A DNA stretch of 35,787 nt. It comes from Terriglobia bacterium. Its GTDB lineage: Bacteria; Acidobacteriota; Terriglobia; Terriglobales; Acidobacteriaceae. The notes under the pieces are model-generated. The model had not been told where the DNA came from. It saw nothing but the letters and a program-made list of their open reading frames with translations, and ran no database searches. A program made the translations under genes and the position numbers. Every line of letters begins with the position of its first letter. Position 1 is the first letter of the stretch. The stretch covers positions 1 through 35,787 of the forward strand of contig JAJPJE010000118.1 of NCBI GenBank assembly GCA_021324365.1, written 5' to 3'. This document shows positions 15,981 through 24,994 of this stretch, piece by piece.

Positions 15981-16499
15981 ATGCCTCAGGCGACGGTATC
16001 TATTCGACTACTCGTACCCGATGATGCTGAAGCATTTTGGAATCTGAGGATGGAAGGACTTCGCTCTGAACCAGCTGCATTTCGCGAGTCCGAGGCTGAA
16101 CACAAGGCTGGCTCAACAAAAGCGACTCGGGAACGGTTGGCACGCCATGGGAGCGACTTCATTGTCGGTGCTTTTATCGAGAGAACACTAATCGGCACTG
16201 CAGGATTCCACCGAGACCAGGGCGATAAGGTGCGCCACAAAGGCCTGATTTGGGGCGTTTATGTTTCACCGCATATACGACGATCGGGAGTCGCGCGAGA
16301 GATGTTGAAGACCTTATTGCAGCAGGTGAGAATGATTGGCGGTATGGAATACCTGTATTTGTGGGTCGCGGATTCACAAGCTGCCGCCCGGCAATTGTAT
16401 GATTCCCTCGGTTTCCGGCTTTGCGGAACCGAACCGCGAGCTCTTCGGCTAGGTAGCGCGACGTATGTAGATGAGCACTTGATGGTTCTCCCTCTCTGA
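15981..16499 (+). CDS. GNAT family N-acetyltransferase
   Basis: The predicted 172-residue protein has the GNAT fold order: strand 1 and helix 1 (VSIRLLVPDDAEAFWNLR), core strands (FIVGAFIERTLIGTAGF) and the acetyl-CoA site in strand 4/helix 3 (GVYVSPHIRRSGVAREML, a degenerate Q/RxxGxG/A loop). The end is YDSLGFRLCGTEPRAL. It moves an acetyl group from acetyl-CoA to an amine of an unknown small molecule or protein. The start is uncertain: ATG 15981 fits the fold, while a TTG at 15942 would add 13 residues; neither has a good ribosome site. Its promoter and partners are unknown. Confidence 0.85.
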   Translation: MPQATVSIRLLVPDDAEAFWNLRMEGLRSEPAAFRESEAEHKAGSTKATRERLARHGSDFIVGAFIERTLIGTAGFHRDQGDKVRHKGLIWGVYVSPHIRRSGVAREMLKTLLQQVRMIGGMEYLYLWVADSQAAARQLYDSLGFRLCGTEPRALRLGSATYVDEHLMVLPL

Positions 16500-16503
16500 A
16501 CCT

Positions 16504-16533
16504 GGTATGTGATCATACCGAAATCAGATTTCG
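16504..16533. other. Two tandem inverted repeats before ppc
   Basis: GGTATG-TGAT-CATACC (16504-16519) is followed, sharing one base, by CGAAAT-CAG-ATTTCG (16519-16533). They lie five bases after the acetyltransferase stop and about 55 bases before the PEP carboxylase start. They could end the upstream transcript or be regulator sites; no T run follows. Confidence 0.35.
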
Positions 16534-16588
16534 AAACGATCTCCCGACAATCAGATGATTTTCAAGTCGCAACCGTGATGTGGTATCA

Positions 16589-19378
16589 ATGACCATGGCC
16601 GCGGATCAGCCACTTTGGGGTGTTAAGGACCAGAACAGCCGCCTGGCTGAGCTGACTGCACGCACGTCCGATGCAACGAAAGAAGCGCCGCTGCGCCGTG
16701 ATGTGCGCTCGCTCGGAATCCTGCTCGGTCGTGTATTAACGGAACAACATGGCAGCGAATTATACGAGCTCGTGGAACGGCTGCGGCGCGCGCTGATCCA
16801 TCACCGCGAGCGCTCGGCAGAGCCGGGCTCAGGGCTGAAACTGGCCGATGATGATCTCATGGCGGATGTTAGGGAGATCGTCGCAAAGATGGAAGTCGAA
16901 GAGGCTTACCGGGTCACAAAAGCCTTCGCGATCTATTTTGAACTAACAAATCTGGCGGAAACCAATCATCGCAAGCGCCGCCGACGCGCAGGAAAGCTTC
17001 ACCTGGACGAACCGCCGTTGCCAGGATCTTTTCGTGGCACATTGCTTCGCATGAAACAGGCGGGCATCTCGGCCGAAGACGCCCTGGAAACCTTGCGTAG
17101 AGTCAAGGTTATTCCCGTATTTACAGCGCATCCAACAGAAGTCTCTCGGCTCACTGTCCTGCTGAAACGGCGCCGCATCGCGGCTTTACTGGAGCGACTG
17201 GATCGCCTGCCGTTGACTGACGCCGAGGCACTGGAATGCGAGTCCGTCATCAAAGCGGAAATCACTGGCCTGTGGCAAACCGATGAAGTGCGTCTGCGGA
17301 AACCCCGCGTTTCGGATGAGATCCGCATCGGGCTGGAATATTTTCCGATGTCCCTGTTCGAGACGATGCCCCGGCTATACCAGGAATTTCGCGATTCCTT
17401 CCTGAAGGTGTACGGGTTGGATCTTGACCAGGCGCACTTGGCGGAATTGGTCAATTTCGGATCGTGGATCGGCGGTGATCGGGACGGAAATCCATTTGTG
17501 ACTCCCGACTGCACGAGGGATGCGCTGGAGAAGGCCCGCGCGGCTATCCTCGATTTTTACAGTAAAGCGATCTGGGAAATGCTGGAAGGCCTCAGCGCCT
17601 CGGTGCGGCAAGTGGGGGTTTCCGACGAACTGCGAAAGAAGTTGGCGGAATACGAATCTCGCATTGAAAACGTAGAGTTTCGCTGGGCGGCACAAGCCGA
17701 AATCGAACTGTATCGGCGTTTTTTGGGATATGTGCTTCGGCGTTTGCAAAGCACACAGAAAGCGCGAGCGAACGAAGGTTACGGCAATGCAGAAGAGTTC
17801 GAGGCGGATCTGCTGCTGGTACACCGAAGTCTGTGTGAAAACCGCGGGGCGAATCTTGCGGAGATGCTGATTAACCCGCTGCTACGCAAGCTGCACATCT
17901 TCGGATTTCGGCTCTACACGCTCGATATCAGGCAACATGCGCGCGTGCATGCGCAAGCATTGAAAGAGCTGACGGCTGCGGTTCAGGCTGGAGGTGAGCG
18001 CGGAGACCTGGCGAGTTCGCTTTCTCCGGCGACGATCGAAGTTCTGGATACGATGCGCACCGTGAAGCATTTGAAGGAAACCTATCCGCCTCAATCAATT
18101 CGGCAATACGTAATCAGCGGCGCGGAGACGGAGCAGGATGTATTTGCCGTCCTCCAGCTTGCGGCTTTGGGTGGGGTAAGAGTTTCGGGAGACGCAAACG
18201 ATCCCGGCCTGATGCCGGTCCCGCTATTCGAGTCCATCGAATCGCTGCGTGCAGCTTCAGGGGTAATGCGGCGAATCTGGACGGTGCCCGGGTATCAACC
18301 GGCGCTCGATTCCTGGGGACGCTGGCAGGAAGTGATGCTCGGCTATTCCGATTCGAATAAGGACGGAGGCATGCTTACCAGCACGTGGGAATTGTATAAG
18401 GCCCATCGCGACCTGCACCGAGTTGCCGAAGAGTGCAATGTAAAACTGCGCCTGTTTCATGGCCGCGGAGGCACGGTCGGACGCGGTGGCGGTCCCACCC
18501 ACGCAGCGATCCTCGCGCAGCCCCCCGGCTACTTCTCCGGGCAGATTCGCATTACCGAGCAGGGCGAAGTGATGAACTGGAAGTATGCCGATCCCGTGCT
18601 CGCCGAATGGAATCTGGAACTGATGATTTCGGCATGCCTCGAAGCGATGGTGCGTCCGAATGGGCCTGCTCCGGGGAGTGATGAACGATGGGGCCCAGCG
18701 ATGGAGGAGATGTCGGGTTGCGCGTATGCGTTTTACCGGCAGCATATTGCGGAAAATCCGGACATCATGGAATATTTCGAGCAGGCTACCCCGGTTAACG
18801 AGCTCGACAACGCGCGCATCGGATCGCGCCCGCCCCGCCGCACCAAAACACGCCGTCTTGAAGATCTGCGCGCCATACCCTGGGTGTTCGGATGGATGCA
18901 GAGCCGTCACGCCGTACCCGCTTGGTTTGGCGTGGGATTCGCCCTTGAGCGCTTTTGCTCAAAAAGCAAGGCGAATGAAGCGTTCCTGCGCGACATGTTC
19001 AAGCAGTTTCCATTGCTCTCCGATTTGATTCGCAATGTCGAGATCGCAATGGCGAAAGCCGACATGGGCATTGCCCACATGTATGCCCGGCTGGTGAAAG
19101 ATGAGACGTTACGTGAGCGAGTTTTCTCGGTGCTGGCGGAAGAATTTCATCGTACCCGGCAAATGATTCTCCACATTACCGAGCAGCACGAACTGCTGCA
19201 GAATAATCCGGTCCTCTCGCGCTCCATCCGTCTGCGCAATCCATACGTGGATCCCATGAGTTTGATCCAGGTGGAACTCTTGCGCCGCAAGCGCGCCGGC
19301 TTGGATACCGAGATGCTGAACTACTCTCTCGGCGCTACGATCAACGGCATCGCCGCCGGTTTGCACAATACCGGATGA
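16589..19378 (+). CDS. ppc: Phosphoenolpyruvate carboxylase
   Basis: The roughly 929-residue enzyme carboxylates PEP to oxaloacetate, refilling the TCA cycle. Both signatures are present: VFTAHPTEVSR with the catalytic His (residue 181) and, around residue 590, GYSDSNKDGGMLTSTWELY. Next comes FHGRGGTVGRGGGPTHAAIL, the glycine loop, and the C-terminus NTG matches the family ending. Length is normal for bacterial PEPC (880-960). The start is ambiguous: ATG 16589 is used, ATG 16595 and GTG 16580 are in frame, and no clear ribosome site helps. hpnB follows after 34 bases and may be co-transcribed, though the functions are unrelated. Confidence 0.97.
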   Translation: MTMAADQPLWGVKDQNSRLAELTARTSDATKEAPLRRDVRSLGILLGRVLTEQHGSELYELVERLRRALIHHRERSAEPGSGLKLADDDLMADVREIVAKMEVEEAYRVTKAFAIYFELTNLAETNHRKRRRRAGKLHLDEPPLPGSFRGTLLRMKQAGISAEDALETLRRVKVIPVFTAHPTEVSRLTVLLKRRRIAALLERLDRLPLTDAEALECESVIKAEITGLWQTDEVRLRKPRVSDEIRIGLEYFPMSLFETMPRLYQEFRDSFLKVYGLDLDQAHLAELVNFGSWIGGDRDGNPFVTPDCTRDALEKARAAILDFYSKAIWEMLEGLSASVRQVGVSDELRKKLAEYESRIENVEFRWAAQAEIELYRRFLGYVLRRLQSTQKARANEGYGNAEEFEADLLLVHRSLCENRGANLAEMLINPLLRKLHIFGFRLYTLDIRQHARVHAQALKELTAAVQAGGERGDLASSLSPATIEVLDTMRTVKHLKETYPPQSIRQYVISGAETEQDVFAVLQLAALGGVRVSGDANDPGLMPVPLFESIESLRAASGVMRRIWTVPGYQPALDSWGRWQEVMLGYSDSNKDGGMLTSTWELYKAHRDLHRVAEECNVKLRLFHGRGGTVGRGGGPTHAAILAQPPGYFSGQIRITEQGEVMNWKYADPVLAEWNLELMISACLEAMVRPNGPAPGSDERWGPAMEEMSGCAYAFYRQHIAENPDIMEYFEQATPVNELDNARIGSRPPRRTKTRRLEDLRAIPWVFGWMQSRHAVPAWFGVGFALERFCSKSKANEAFLRDMFKQFPLLSDLIRNVEIAMAKADMGIAHMYARLVKDETLRERVFSVLAEEFHRTRQMILHITEQHELLQNNPVLSRSIRLRNPYVDPMSLIQVELLRRKRAGLDTEMLNYSLGATINGIAAGLHNTG

Positions 19379-19412
19379 GCTGCGACGCGGGTTACTCGCG
19401 GCTTTCGAACGT

Positions 19413-20618
19413 ATGCATATTGCGCTCATGATCGGCGGTGTAACTTCACTGGCTGCATGGGCATTCCTTCTACTTGCGCGTGGAGCTTTCTGGCGAATTC
19501 GGGGCTTACCTTCTCCGACCGCAATTCGTGTTAATTCGAACCTGACAATTGCGACCGTAATTCCTGCGCGCAACGAAGCGGATGTCATCGCTCGCGCCGT
19601 TACCAGCCTGTTGCAACAACAGATCGATGCCACTGTTAACCTCATCCTGGTTGATGACAGCAGTGATGACGGTACCGCGGTCGTTGCCATGGAGGCCGCG
19701 ACGGCGCTCGGCTATTCACATCGGCTCACCGTTTTTCGAGGCATGCCTCTTCCTCCCGGCTGGTCAGGCAAAGTCTGGGCCCAGCAACAGGGTGTTGAGA
19801 AAGCACTGGAGTTTAATCCGGACTATTTGCTGCTCACCGACGGTGATATCGAGTACGACCCTGACAGTCTTGCCCTGCTGGTTGGTCTCGCAAAAATCAA
19901 TAACTCCGACCTGACATCATTCATGGTGAAATTGCACTCTAGCTCTTGGTTCGAGCGCTGGCTCATTCCGGCATTCGTGTTTTTCTTTTTTATGCTCTAC
20001 CCGCCCGCATGGATCTCAAATCCGCACAAGAGAACTGCTGGCGCTGCGGGTGGTTGCATGCTGCTTCGTCCCGAGGCGCTTACCAGAGCCGGTGGGCTGC
20101 AGGCCATTCGTGGTGAGATCATTGACGACTGCTCGCTTGCTCGCGCGGTAAAGGCCACCGGCGGAAAACTCTGGCTGGCGCCGACAGAAATTGCGAAGAG
20201 TATTCGTCCCTACACATCCATCGCCGAAATCGGCCGAATGATCTCGCGCACTGCCTTCAATCAGCTCGGCCACTCAGCCTTGTTGCTGATCGGAACCCTG
20301 TTTGGCCTCGCAATCGTCTACCTTTTTCCGGTCGCATTGCTTTTCTCGCACCACGCAATTGCCGGTGCGCTCGGCGCCGCCAGCTGCATTGCCATGCTGA
20401 TTGCGTACCTGCCTATGATCCGGTTCTACCACCTGAATCCTGCTTGGGCCTTGAGCCTCCCTTTGGCCGCCGTCTTTTACATGGGAGCTACTATCCATTC
20501 CGCGATCCAGTACTGGTCCGGAACAGGCGGCATGTGGAAAGGAAGGGCGCAAGATAAAGGCGCAGATCTTACAGGAGAGGACACGGGGCACGCACCGGCT
20601 GGAAAAGAACCTTTGTGA
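19413..20618 (+). CDS. hpnB: Hopene-associated glycosyltransferase HpnB
   Basis: The 401-residue protein is a family 2 glycosyltransferase anchored in the membrane. An N-terminal helix is followed by the GT-A domain: TVIPARNEADVI, LILVDDSSDDGT (Asp81/Asp82) and the metal-binding TDGD (Asp143, Asp145). The PLPPGWSGKVWAQQQG and C-terminal GGMWKGRAQ motifs are the HpnB hallmarks as I recall them. Two or three helices follow residue 290. Its role in the hopanoid pathway is assumed from genetic association, not well proven. It follows ppc by 34 bases and may share its transcript. hpnH is about 8.5 kb away, on the other strand. Confidence 0.92.
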   Translation: MHIALMIGGVTSLAAWAFLLLARGAFWRIRGLPSPTAIRVNSNLTIATVIPARNEADVIARAVTSLLQQQIDATVNLILVDDSSDDGTAVVAMEAATALGYSHRLTVFRGMPLPPGWSGKVWAQQQGVEKALEFNPDYLLLTDGDIEYDPDSLALLVGLAKINNSDLTSFMVKLHSSSWFERWLIPAFVFFFFMLYPPAWISNPHKRTAGAAGGCMLLRPEALTRAGGLQAIRGEIIDDCSLARAVKATGGKLWLAPTEIAKSIRPYTSIAEIGRMISRTAFNQLGHSALLLIGTLFGLAIVYLFPVALLFSHHAIAGALGAASCIAMLIAYLPMIRFYHLNPAWALSLPLAAVFYMGATIHSAIQYWSGTGGMWKGRAQDKGADLTGEDTGHAPAGKEPL

Positions 20619-20876
20619 GAACTCGTTTTTCGAGCGGTCACGTGGAACAAAGATTTCAAGTCCGTGTGAGCGGACGCTCGAAAGTAGCCTCTGACGAAGT
20701 CCTCGGTAAAGGTAGAATTGATCGAGTCCGCTTTATCGGACGCATGAAGTTCTCTCCCAAACTCGGAAGAGGTGACGATAACCTTACTGCAGTACTCCCT
20801 CTCCTTGCCGCCGCTGCAAAGGCACGCTCTTTTGTGAGATGATCTGCGGCTGTTCAGGCTATCTCAGAGAGACCCA
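20619..20876. other. Intergenic region before the M28-like gene
   Basis: A 75-codon frame from GTG 20615 overlaps the hpnB stop as GTGA, but its protein (SSGHVEQRFQVRVSGRSKVA and on) has no recognisable feature. I do not call it a gene. No promoter is obvious. Confidence 0.35.
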
Positions 20877-21770
20877 GTGACTCGCCGCATCCTCATCGCC
20901 TTGTTGATTCTTCTGTTCAGCGTAGTGGCCGTTGCAGCCGCCAACCGCATTGTGTTCCTGCAATTGGGGTTGCATATTGTTCAGGAAAGAGTGGGCTTGG
21001 TGCCGCTGCGCGACGAAGACCGTCCTGCGCGCTTGCAGCAATTGTTCACGAACGCCGGTTGCCCGCAAGACCACCAGCAGCTGCAGACTACTGATTCGGA
21101 GCTGCCAAACGTGATCTGTACGATTCGCGGCAGCGGGCCGAACGCAATCGTGATCGGAGCCCACTACGATCATCATGGAGGTTCGGGTGCCCTAGATAAC
21201 TGGAGTGGCGCCGCAATGCTGCCCATCCTCGCCGAATCCATCGGTTCAGTTGCCATGCGACATACGCTGATATTCGTCGCCTTCGGAGGGAAATATCACG
21301 GTGCCAGCGGCTCTCGCGTATTCATGCGCAACCTGACCGATGACCAGAAACAGCACATCACTGCGATGATCAACCTTGATAGCCTCGGCCTGACCATGCC
21401 CCGTTACTGGCCGGACAACGGTCTGGTTCAGCCGCTGCAAATCGCAGCGTTGAACGAGCACCTGCCGCAATTGAGGGCGTGGCAGGTTGATCACGAAGGT
21501 CTCGCAGATACTGATGTATTTCGCAAAGCGAAGATCCCCAGCATTACCATCCATTCACTTGGCCGCGAGGGAACAGACCTCCTCTACGTCGTGCACTCCC
21601 GGGAAGACACGGTGAAGGCGCTCGACATGCGCGCCTATTACGAAACTTATCAGATCCTTTCTGTATTCCTTGCCTACCTCGATCAGATCGACGGCTCGAT
21701 TCGCCTGGGGCCGTCCGATATTCCCATGCACGACCGCATGCGCCAGCCGGGCTCGCACCAGCACCGTTAG
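20877..21770 (+). CDS. M28-like exported peptidase homologue lacking both active-site glutamates
   Basis: The 297-residue protein has a signal peptide or anchor (residues 1-23) and an M28 aminopeptidase fold. Zinc ligands His96 (GAHYD), Asp107 (LDNWSGAA), Asp168 (INLDSLG) and His240 (VVHSREDT) are in place. The usual FxGEExGLxGS motif, whose first Glu is the general base and second a zinc ligand, reads FGGKYHGASGS here: Lys139 and Tyr140 replace both. It should therefore be inactive as a peptidase or have a different activity. The start is GTG 20877 after a weak GAGAGA site. It stands alone, and the frame is intact, which argues against simple decay. Confidence 0.82.
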   Translation: MTRRILIALLILLFSVVAVAAANRIVFLQLGLHIVQERVGLVPLRDEDRPARLQQLFTNAGCPQDHQQLQTTDSELPNVICTIRGSGPNAIVIGAHYDHHGGSGALDNWSGAAMLPILAESIGSVAMRHTLIFVAFGGKYHGASGSRVFMRNLTDDQKQHITAMINLDSLGLTMPRYWPDNGLVQPLQIAALNEHLPQLRAWQVDHEGLADTDVFRKAKIPSITIHSLGREGTDLLYVVHSREDTVKALDMRAYYETYQILSVFLAYLDQIDGSIRLGPSDIPMHDRMRQPGSHQHR

Positions 21771-21947
21771 CCGAAAAACATTCTGTTGCGCAAAGTTTTG
21801 CGATTCCATTTTGAAATTTTCCACAAAATGAATTTTTGGAACCAATGCTGCTACTGCTGTGTATGAGGGTGAGCAATTAATTTGTTTCTACCCAGAAGCA
21901 TTCCCAAATTTGTTTGAACGCCACAGGTATTCCCAGGTAGGTAAGGA

Positions 21948-22823
21948 ATGGGTTTCCGTCATACATCAGAAGTAACATTCTTGCAGTTGAGTCATTCTGT
22001 TTTCTGTGTACAGTGCGAACTTATCAGCTATAACAGCACCACGAATTGTCTTGCTTGCGGCAGCCAGGCGATCTTGAATCTTGGACGCCTCATGGGCGGC
22101 TCTCTCCTCGCGCACGATACTGCAACCGTCATAACCGACGAAAAGATGCGAAGCGTTGTTGCAGAACTGCTCGGCCCCAATGCTCTGGGACGGAAACCGG
22201 CGACTCCAGTGGAAGCTCCGGCGAACCCTGGGCCCCGTTTGGTTGCGCGTTCCGCGGAGAGCGCCCCCGGAAAAATTCCCGTCCGGTCGGAGCATTCGCC
22301 TGACTATCGCGTTGTCAATGGTTCCCTGGTTCATCTCGACTCGCCGATACGACTCGTGCTCGATCGCGCTATCGGACTTACAGACGCGTCGGGTTCGGCA
22401 CTGGCGCTTGTGAATGATGGTCGTCTGCAATGTCATGCCAGCATGGGATCTGGTGTTCCGGAGTTAGGAGCGCCCGTGAGCACCCAGCGTGGCTTATCGG
22501 GACTGAGCGTGCGTACCGGAAAAGCGTATCGCTGCGATCGGGTTACGGGCGATCCGTATGTCGATCTCCAGGCTTGCCGCTCGCTCGGTATTCAATCGCT
22601 CGTAGTTGCTCCGCTTGTGCACCTGCAGCAGGTGCTCGGTATTCTTGAAGTCCTTTCAACCCAGCCATGCGCGTTTGACGATCACGATGTTGCCACCGTA
22701 CAGTTCCTGGCCAGCATGATGGTGATGATTCTTACAAAACGTGACGAAAAGGACGTAACCCCCTCCGTACTGGCAGCGTCCAGCTCCATGGTCAATCGGC
22801 GGACATCTGCGCTTGTCGTGTAA
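21948..22823 (+). CDS. Zinc-ribbon plus GAF-domain signalling protein
   Basis: The 291-residue cytoplasmic protein opens with a four-cysteine zinc ribbon: FCVQC (Cys20, Cys23) and CLACG (Cys34, Cys37), followed by SQAILNLGRLMGGSL. After a Pro/Ala linker (about residues 75-115), residues 130-265 form a GAF domain: ASGSALALVNDGRLQCHASM, then GLSGLSVRTGKAYRCDRVTG and the last core strand LVVAPLVHLQQVLGILEVLS. GAF domains bind small ligands or chromophores, and no output domain is attached. This ribbon-GAF layout seems typical of Acidobacteria. AGGTAGG lies just before ATG 21948. The signal sensed is unknown. Confidence 0.85.
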   Translation: MGFRHTSEVTFLQLSHSVFCVQCELISYNSTTNCLACGSQAILNLGRLMGGSLLAHDTATVITDEKMRSVVAELLGPNALGRKPATPVEAPANPGPRLVARSAESAPGKIPVRSEHSPDYRVVNGSLVHLDSPIRLVLDRAIGLTDASGSALALVNDGRLQCHASMGSGVPELGAPVSTQRGLSGLSVRTGKAYRCDRVTGDPYVDLQACRSLGIQSLVVAPLVHLQQVLGILEVLSTQPCAFDDHDVATVQFLASMMVMILTKRDEKDVTPSVLAASSSMVNRRTSALVV

Positions 22824-22886
22824 AGAATCGTAAAGAAGGTGTGGTGTCGCTGGATTCGGCGAAAAGCTGCCACTTATAGTGACTGA

Positions 22887-23699
22887 ATGTACGGACGGAA
22901 GTTTCTGCTCGTGTTCGGCATGTTTTTTGCTGTTTCAGGAGTGCAGATTAGCGGCCAGACCACTGCCACATCGCAGCCGTCTGCCCCCAGCGGCACCGCC
23001 ACCGACGCGAGCGAGCATCAATCCTCCGGAATGAGTCCGCAAAAACGCCGTACTCAAAAAAGCAAAGAAGAACTGGAAATCGAACGTAAAGAGCAATCGC
23101 AGAGAATTCTCGGCGTCGTGCCGGACTTTGGCACGACCAGCCGTCACCACGCGCCGCCGTTGACACCCGGTGAAAAGCTGCATTTGTTTGTGAAAGGTAC
23201 TGCCGACCCGTTTAATTGGACCGCGATTGGAATTCAAGCGGGAATCAGTCAGGGAGAGGACGAGTTCCGGGAATACGGGCAGGGCGCCTCCGGATACTTC
23301 AAACGGTATGGCGCGGCCCTGGCCGACAACACCTCTAGCGGATTCTTCGCCAACTTCCTTTATCCTATCGTCTTCAAAGACGACCCCCGTTATTTCCGCG
23401 CAGGGCAGGGCAGCATCAAACGTCGTGTCGGGTATTCGCTGGCCCAGGAGTTCGTCTGCCATAGCGATAAAGGCACCAGTCGCACCAATTTTCCCAACAT
23501 CCTCGGTGCCTTTACCGCGGGGGCGATCTCGAACTCCTACTATCCGCCAAGTGATCGCGGCTTCGGCCTGACCATGAGCCGCAGCGCCATTTCTCTCCTC
23601 TATGGGAGCGTGGGCGGCTTGATGTCCGAGTTTTGGCCTGACATCGACCGCAAAGTCTTCCATAAGAAAGACAAAAGCCAGCAACCACCCACTCCTTAG
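22887..23699 (+). CDS. Secreted protein of unknown function (Acidobacteria-type)
   Basis: The 270-residue protein has a signal peptide (about residues 1-23), a Ser/Thr/Pro-rich linker, a charged helical stretch (TQKSKEELEIERKEQSQR), then a compact domain from about residue 90: DPFNWTAIGIQAGISQGEDE, KRYGAALADNTSSGFFANFL and the C-terminal SLLYGSVGGLMSEFWPDI. Alternating small and aromatic residues suggest membrane or outer-membrane association. I remember similar unnamed proteins in Acidobacteria but no function. TATAGT (22875-22880) sits only six bases before the ATG with no ribosome site between, so the mRNA may be leaderless. It is 63 bases after the GAF gene. Confidence 0.72.
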   Translation: MYGRKFLLVFGMFFAVSGVQISGQTTATSQPSAPSGTATDASEHQSSGMSPQKRRTQKSKEELEIERKEQSQRILGVVPDFGTTSRHHAPPLTPGEKLHLFVKGTADPFNWTAIGIQAGISQGEDEFREYGQGASGYFKRYGAALADNTSSGFFANFLYPIVFKDDPRYFRAGQGSIKRRVGYSLAQEFVCHSDKGTSRTNFPNILGAFTAGAISNSYYPPSDRGFGLTMSRSAISLLYGSVGGLMSEFWPDIDRKVFHKKDKSQQPPTP

Positions 23700-23785
23700 C
23701 GTCTTCACCTTCTTTCCTCCGGCCAGTTCACGACTAGTGACTGCTTCGGGTATCCTTTGTTGCCGTAGTGTGAGGGAGGATGATG

Positions 23786-24322
23786 ATGAAATTCATCAGT
23801 CTGCTTGGCCTTGCTTTGTACTTGACGGTGGCATCACTTGCACAACAACTGCACTCGGCGCAAACTTCTGACCGCATTGCGCGAGAAGTCCGCCACGAGC
23901 TGCTCATGCTGCCTTATTACGACGTTTTCGACGACATCAAATACAGAGTGGACGGATACAACGTCATTCTCATCGGATACGTCACTAATCCCGCGTTGAA
24001 GTCCGATGCAGGCAACGTCGTCAAAAAAATCGAAGGCGTTGAGCAGGTAAAGAACGACATCGAGGTGTTGCCGCCTTCTTCGATGGATTCCCAACTGCGT
24101 CGCAGACTCTATCGTGCGATCTACGGCTTTCCTTCCTTACAGAAGTATGACTTGCCCGTCATCAAGCCGATTCGAATTATTGTCAAGGGCGGGCGCGTCA
24201 TTCTGGAAGGCGTCGTCGATAACGAGGCCGATAAGAAGCTCGCCGGGGTGCGTGCCAACTCAGTGCCGGGAATCTTTGCCGTGACCAACAACCTGCAGGT
24301 CGTTCCTGCGAAAACAAGCTGA
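23786..24322 (+). CDS. Exported protein with two BON domains
   Basis: The predicted 178-residue protein has a signal peptide ending near SLAQQ (about residue 20) and two BON domains, which are small alpha/beta modules thought to bind phospholipid or hold the envelope together. The first (about residues 28-95) ends GYVTNPALKSDAGNVVKKIE then GVEQVKNDIEVLPPSS. The second ends RIIVKGGRVILEGVVDNEAD and VTNNLQVVPA. Three ATGs lie in a row at 23780, 23783 and 23786; the last is chosen because GGGAGG then stands six bases away. It precedes the marC-like gene by 31 bases and may be co-transcribed with it. It should act in the periplasm. Confidence 0.88.
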   Translation: MKFISLLGLALYLTVASLAQQLHSAQTSDRIAREVRHELLMLPYYDVFDDIKYRVDGYNVILIGYVTNPALKSDAGNVVKKIEGVEQVKNDIEVLPPSSMDSQLRRRLYRAIYGFPSLQKYDLPVIKPIRIIVKGGRVILEGVVDNEADKKLAGVRANSVPGIFAVTNNLQVVPAKTS

Positions 24323-24353
24323 ATGGACTTGCGGTTGCAGAGAAGGGAGAATC

Positions 24354-24992
24354 GTGCCGATCCAACATCTTCTGTTGCGCAGCCTTCCTGAGGCAGCCAT
24401 CGGCACTTTTCTCGCTCTTTTTCCTATCGTAAATCCGTTCGGTGCAGTGCCAATTTTCTTTGCGCTCACCTCACCCTACGAAAACGCGGAGCGCCGTAAG
24501 ACAGAAATCAAGGTCGCCATCTCGGTCATCACCATCCTGGTTTTCTTTCTTCTCGTCGGACGATTCGTGCTGAACTTCTTTGGGATTAGCTTACCCGTAT
24601 TGCGTATCGCCGGCGGCCTCATCGTTGCGAATACGGCCTGGGGCATGGTCACGAGCAAAAGCAGAATTACTCCTGCGGAAGGTGATGAGGCAGCTACCAA
24701 GGAAGACATTTCGTTTACGCCGATGGCAATGCCAATCCTCGCCGGACCAGGTTCAATTGGCGTGGTAATGGGACTGGCCGCGAACAGCACGAATTTCATG
24801 GCTTACATTGGAATGATCGTAGGAATCGCCGTGCTCGGTTTGGTTGTCTATCTCTTCTTGCGACTCGGCGGACCTTTAGTTCAGTGGCTGGGCCCGAATG
24901 CGGTCGGTTCCATCAACCGTATTTTCGGATTCCTGATCCTCGCCGTCGCCGTGCAGTTGGTCTGGGATGGCCTCGCCGAGTTCCGCTTCTGA
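24354..24992 (+). CDS. MarC family integral membrane protein
   Basis: The 212-residue protein has six likely membrane helices and the MarC/UPF0056 hallmarks: FLALFPIVNPFGAVPIFFAL near the start, LPVLRIAGGLIVANTAWGM in the middle, then FTPMAMPILAGPGSIGVVM. The C-terminal helix INRIFGFLILAVAVQLVWDG is typical. MarC was once linked to multiple antibiotic resistance, but that link has been questioned and its transport role is unknown. The start is GTG 24354 with AAGGGAGA ahead. It ends only two bases before the stop of the convergent patatin gene, so no dedicated terminator fits between them. It is probably co-expressed with the BON gene. Confidence 0.93.
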   Translation: MPIQHLLLRSLPEAAIGTFLALFPIVNPFGAVPIFFALTSPYENAERRKTEIKVAISVITILVFFLLVGRFVLNFFGISLPVLRIAGGLIVANTAWGMVTSKSRITPAEGDEAATKEDISFTPMAMPILAGPGSIGVVMGLAANSTNFMAYIGMIVGIAVLGLVVYLFLRLGGPLVQWLGPNAVGSINRIFGFLILAVAVQLVWDGLAEFRF

Positions 24993-24994
24993 TC

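Noticed and set aside
20615-20842. A 75-residue frame overlapping the hpnB stop by GTGA
   Set aside because: There is no recognisable feature and the composition looks non-coding; the overlap alone is too weak.
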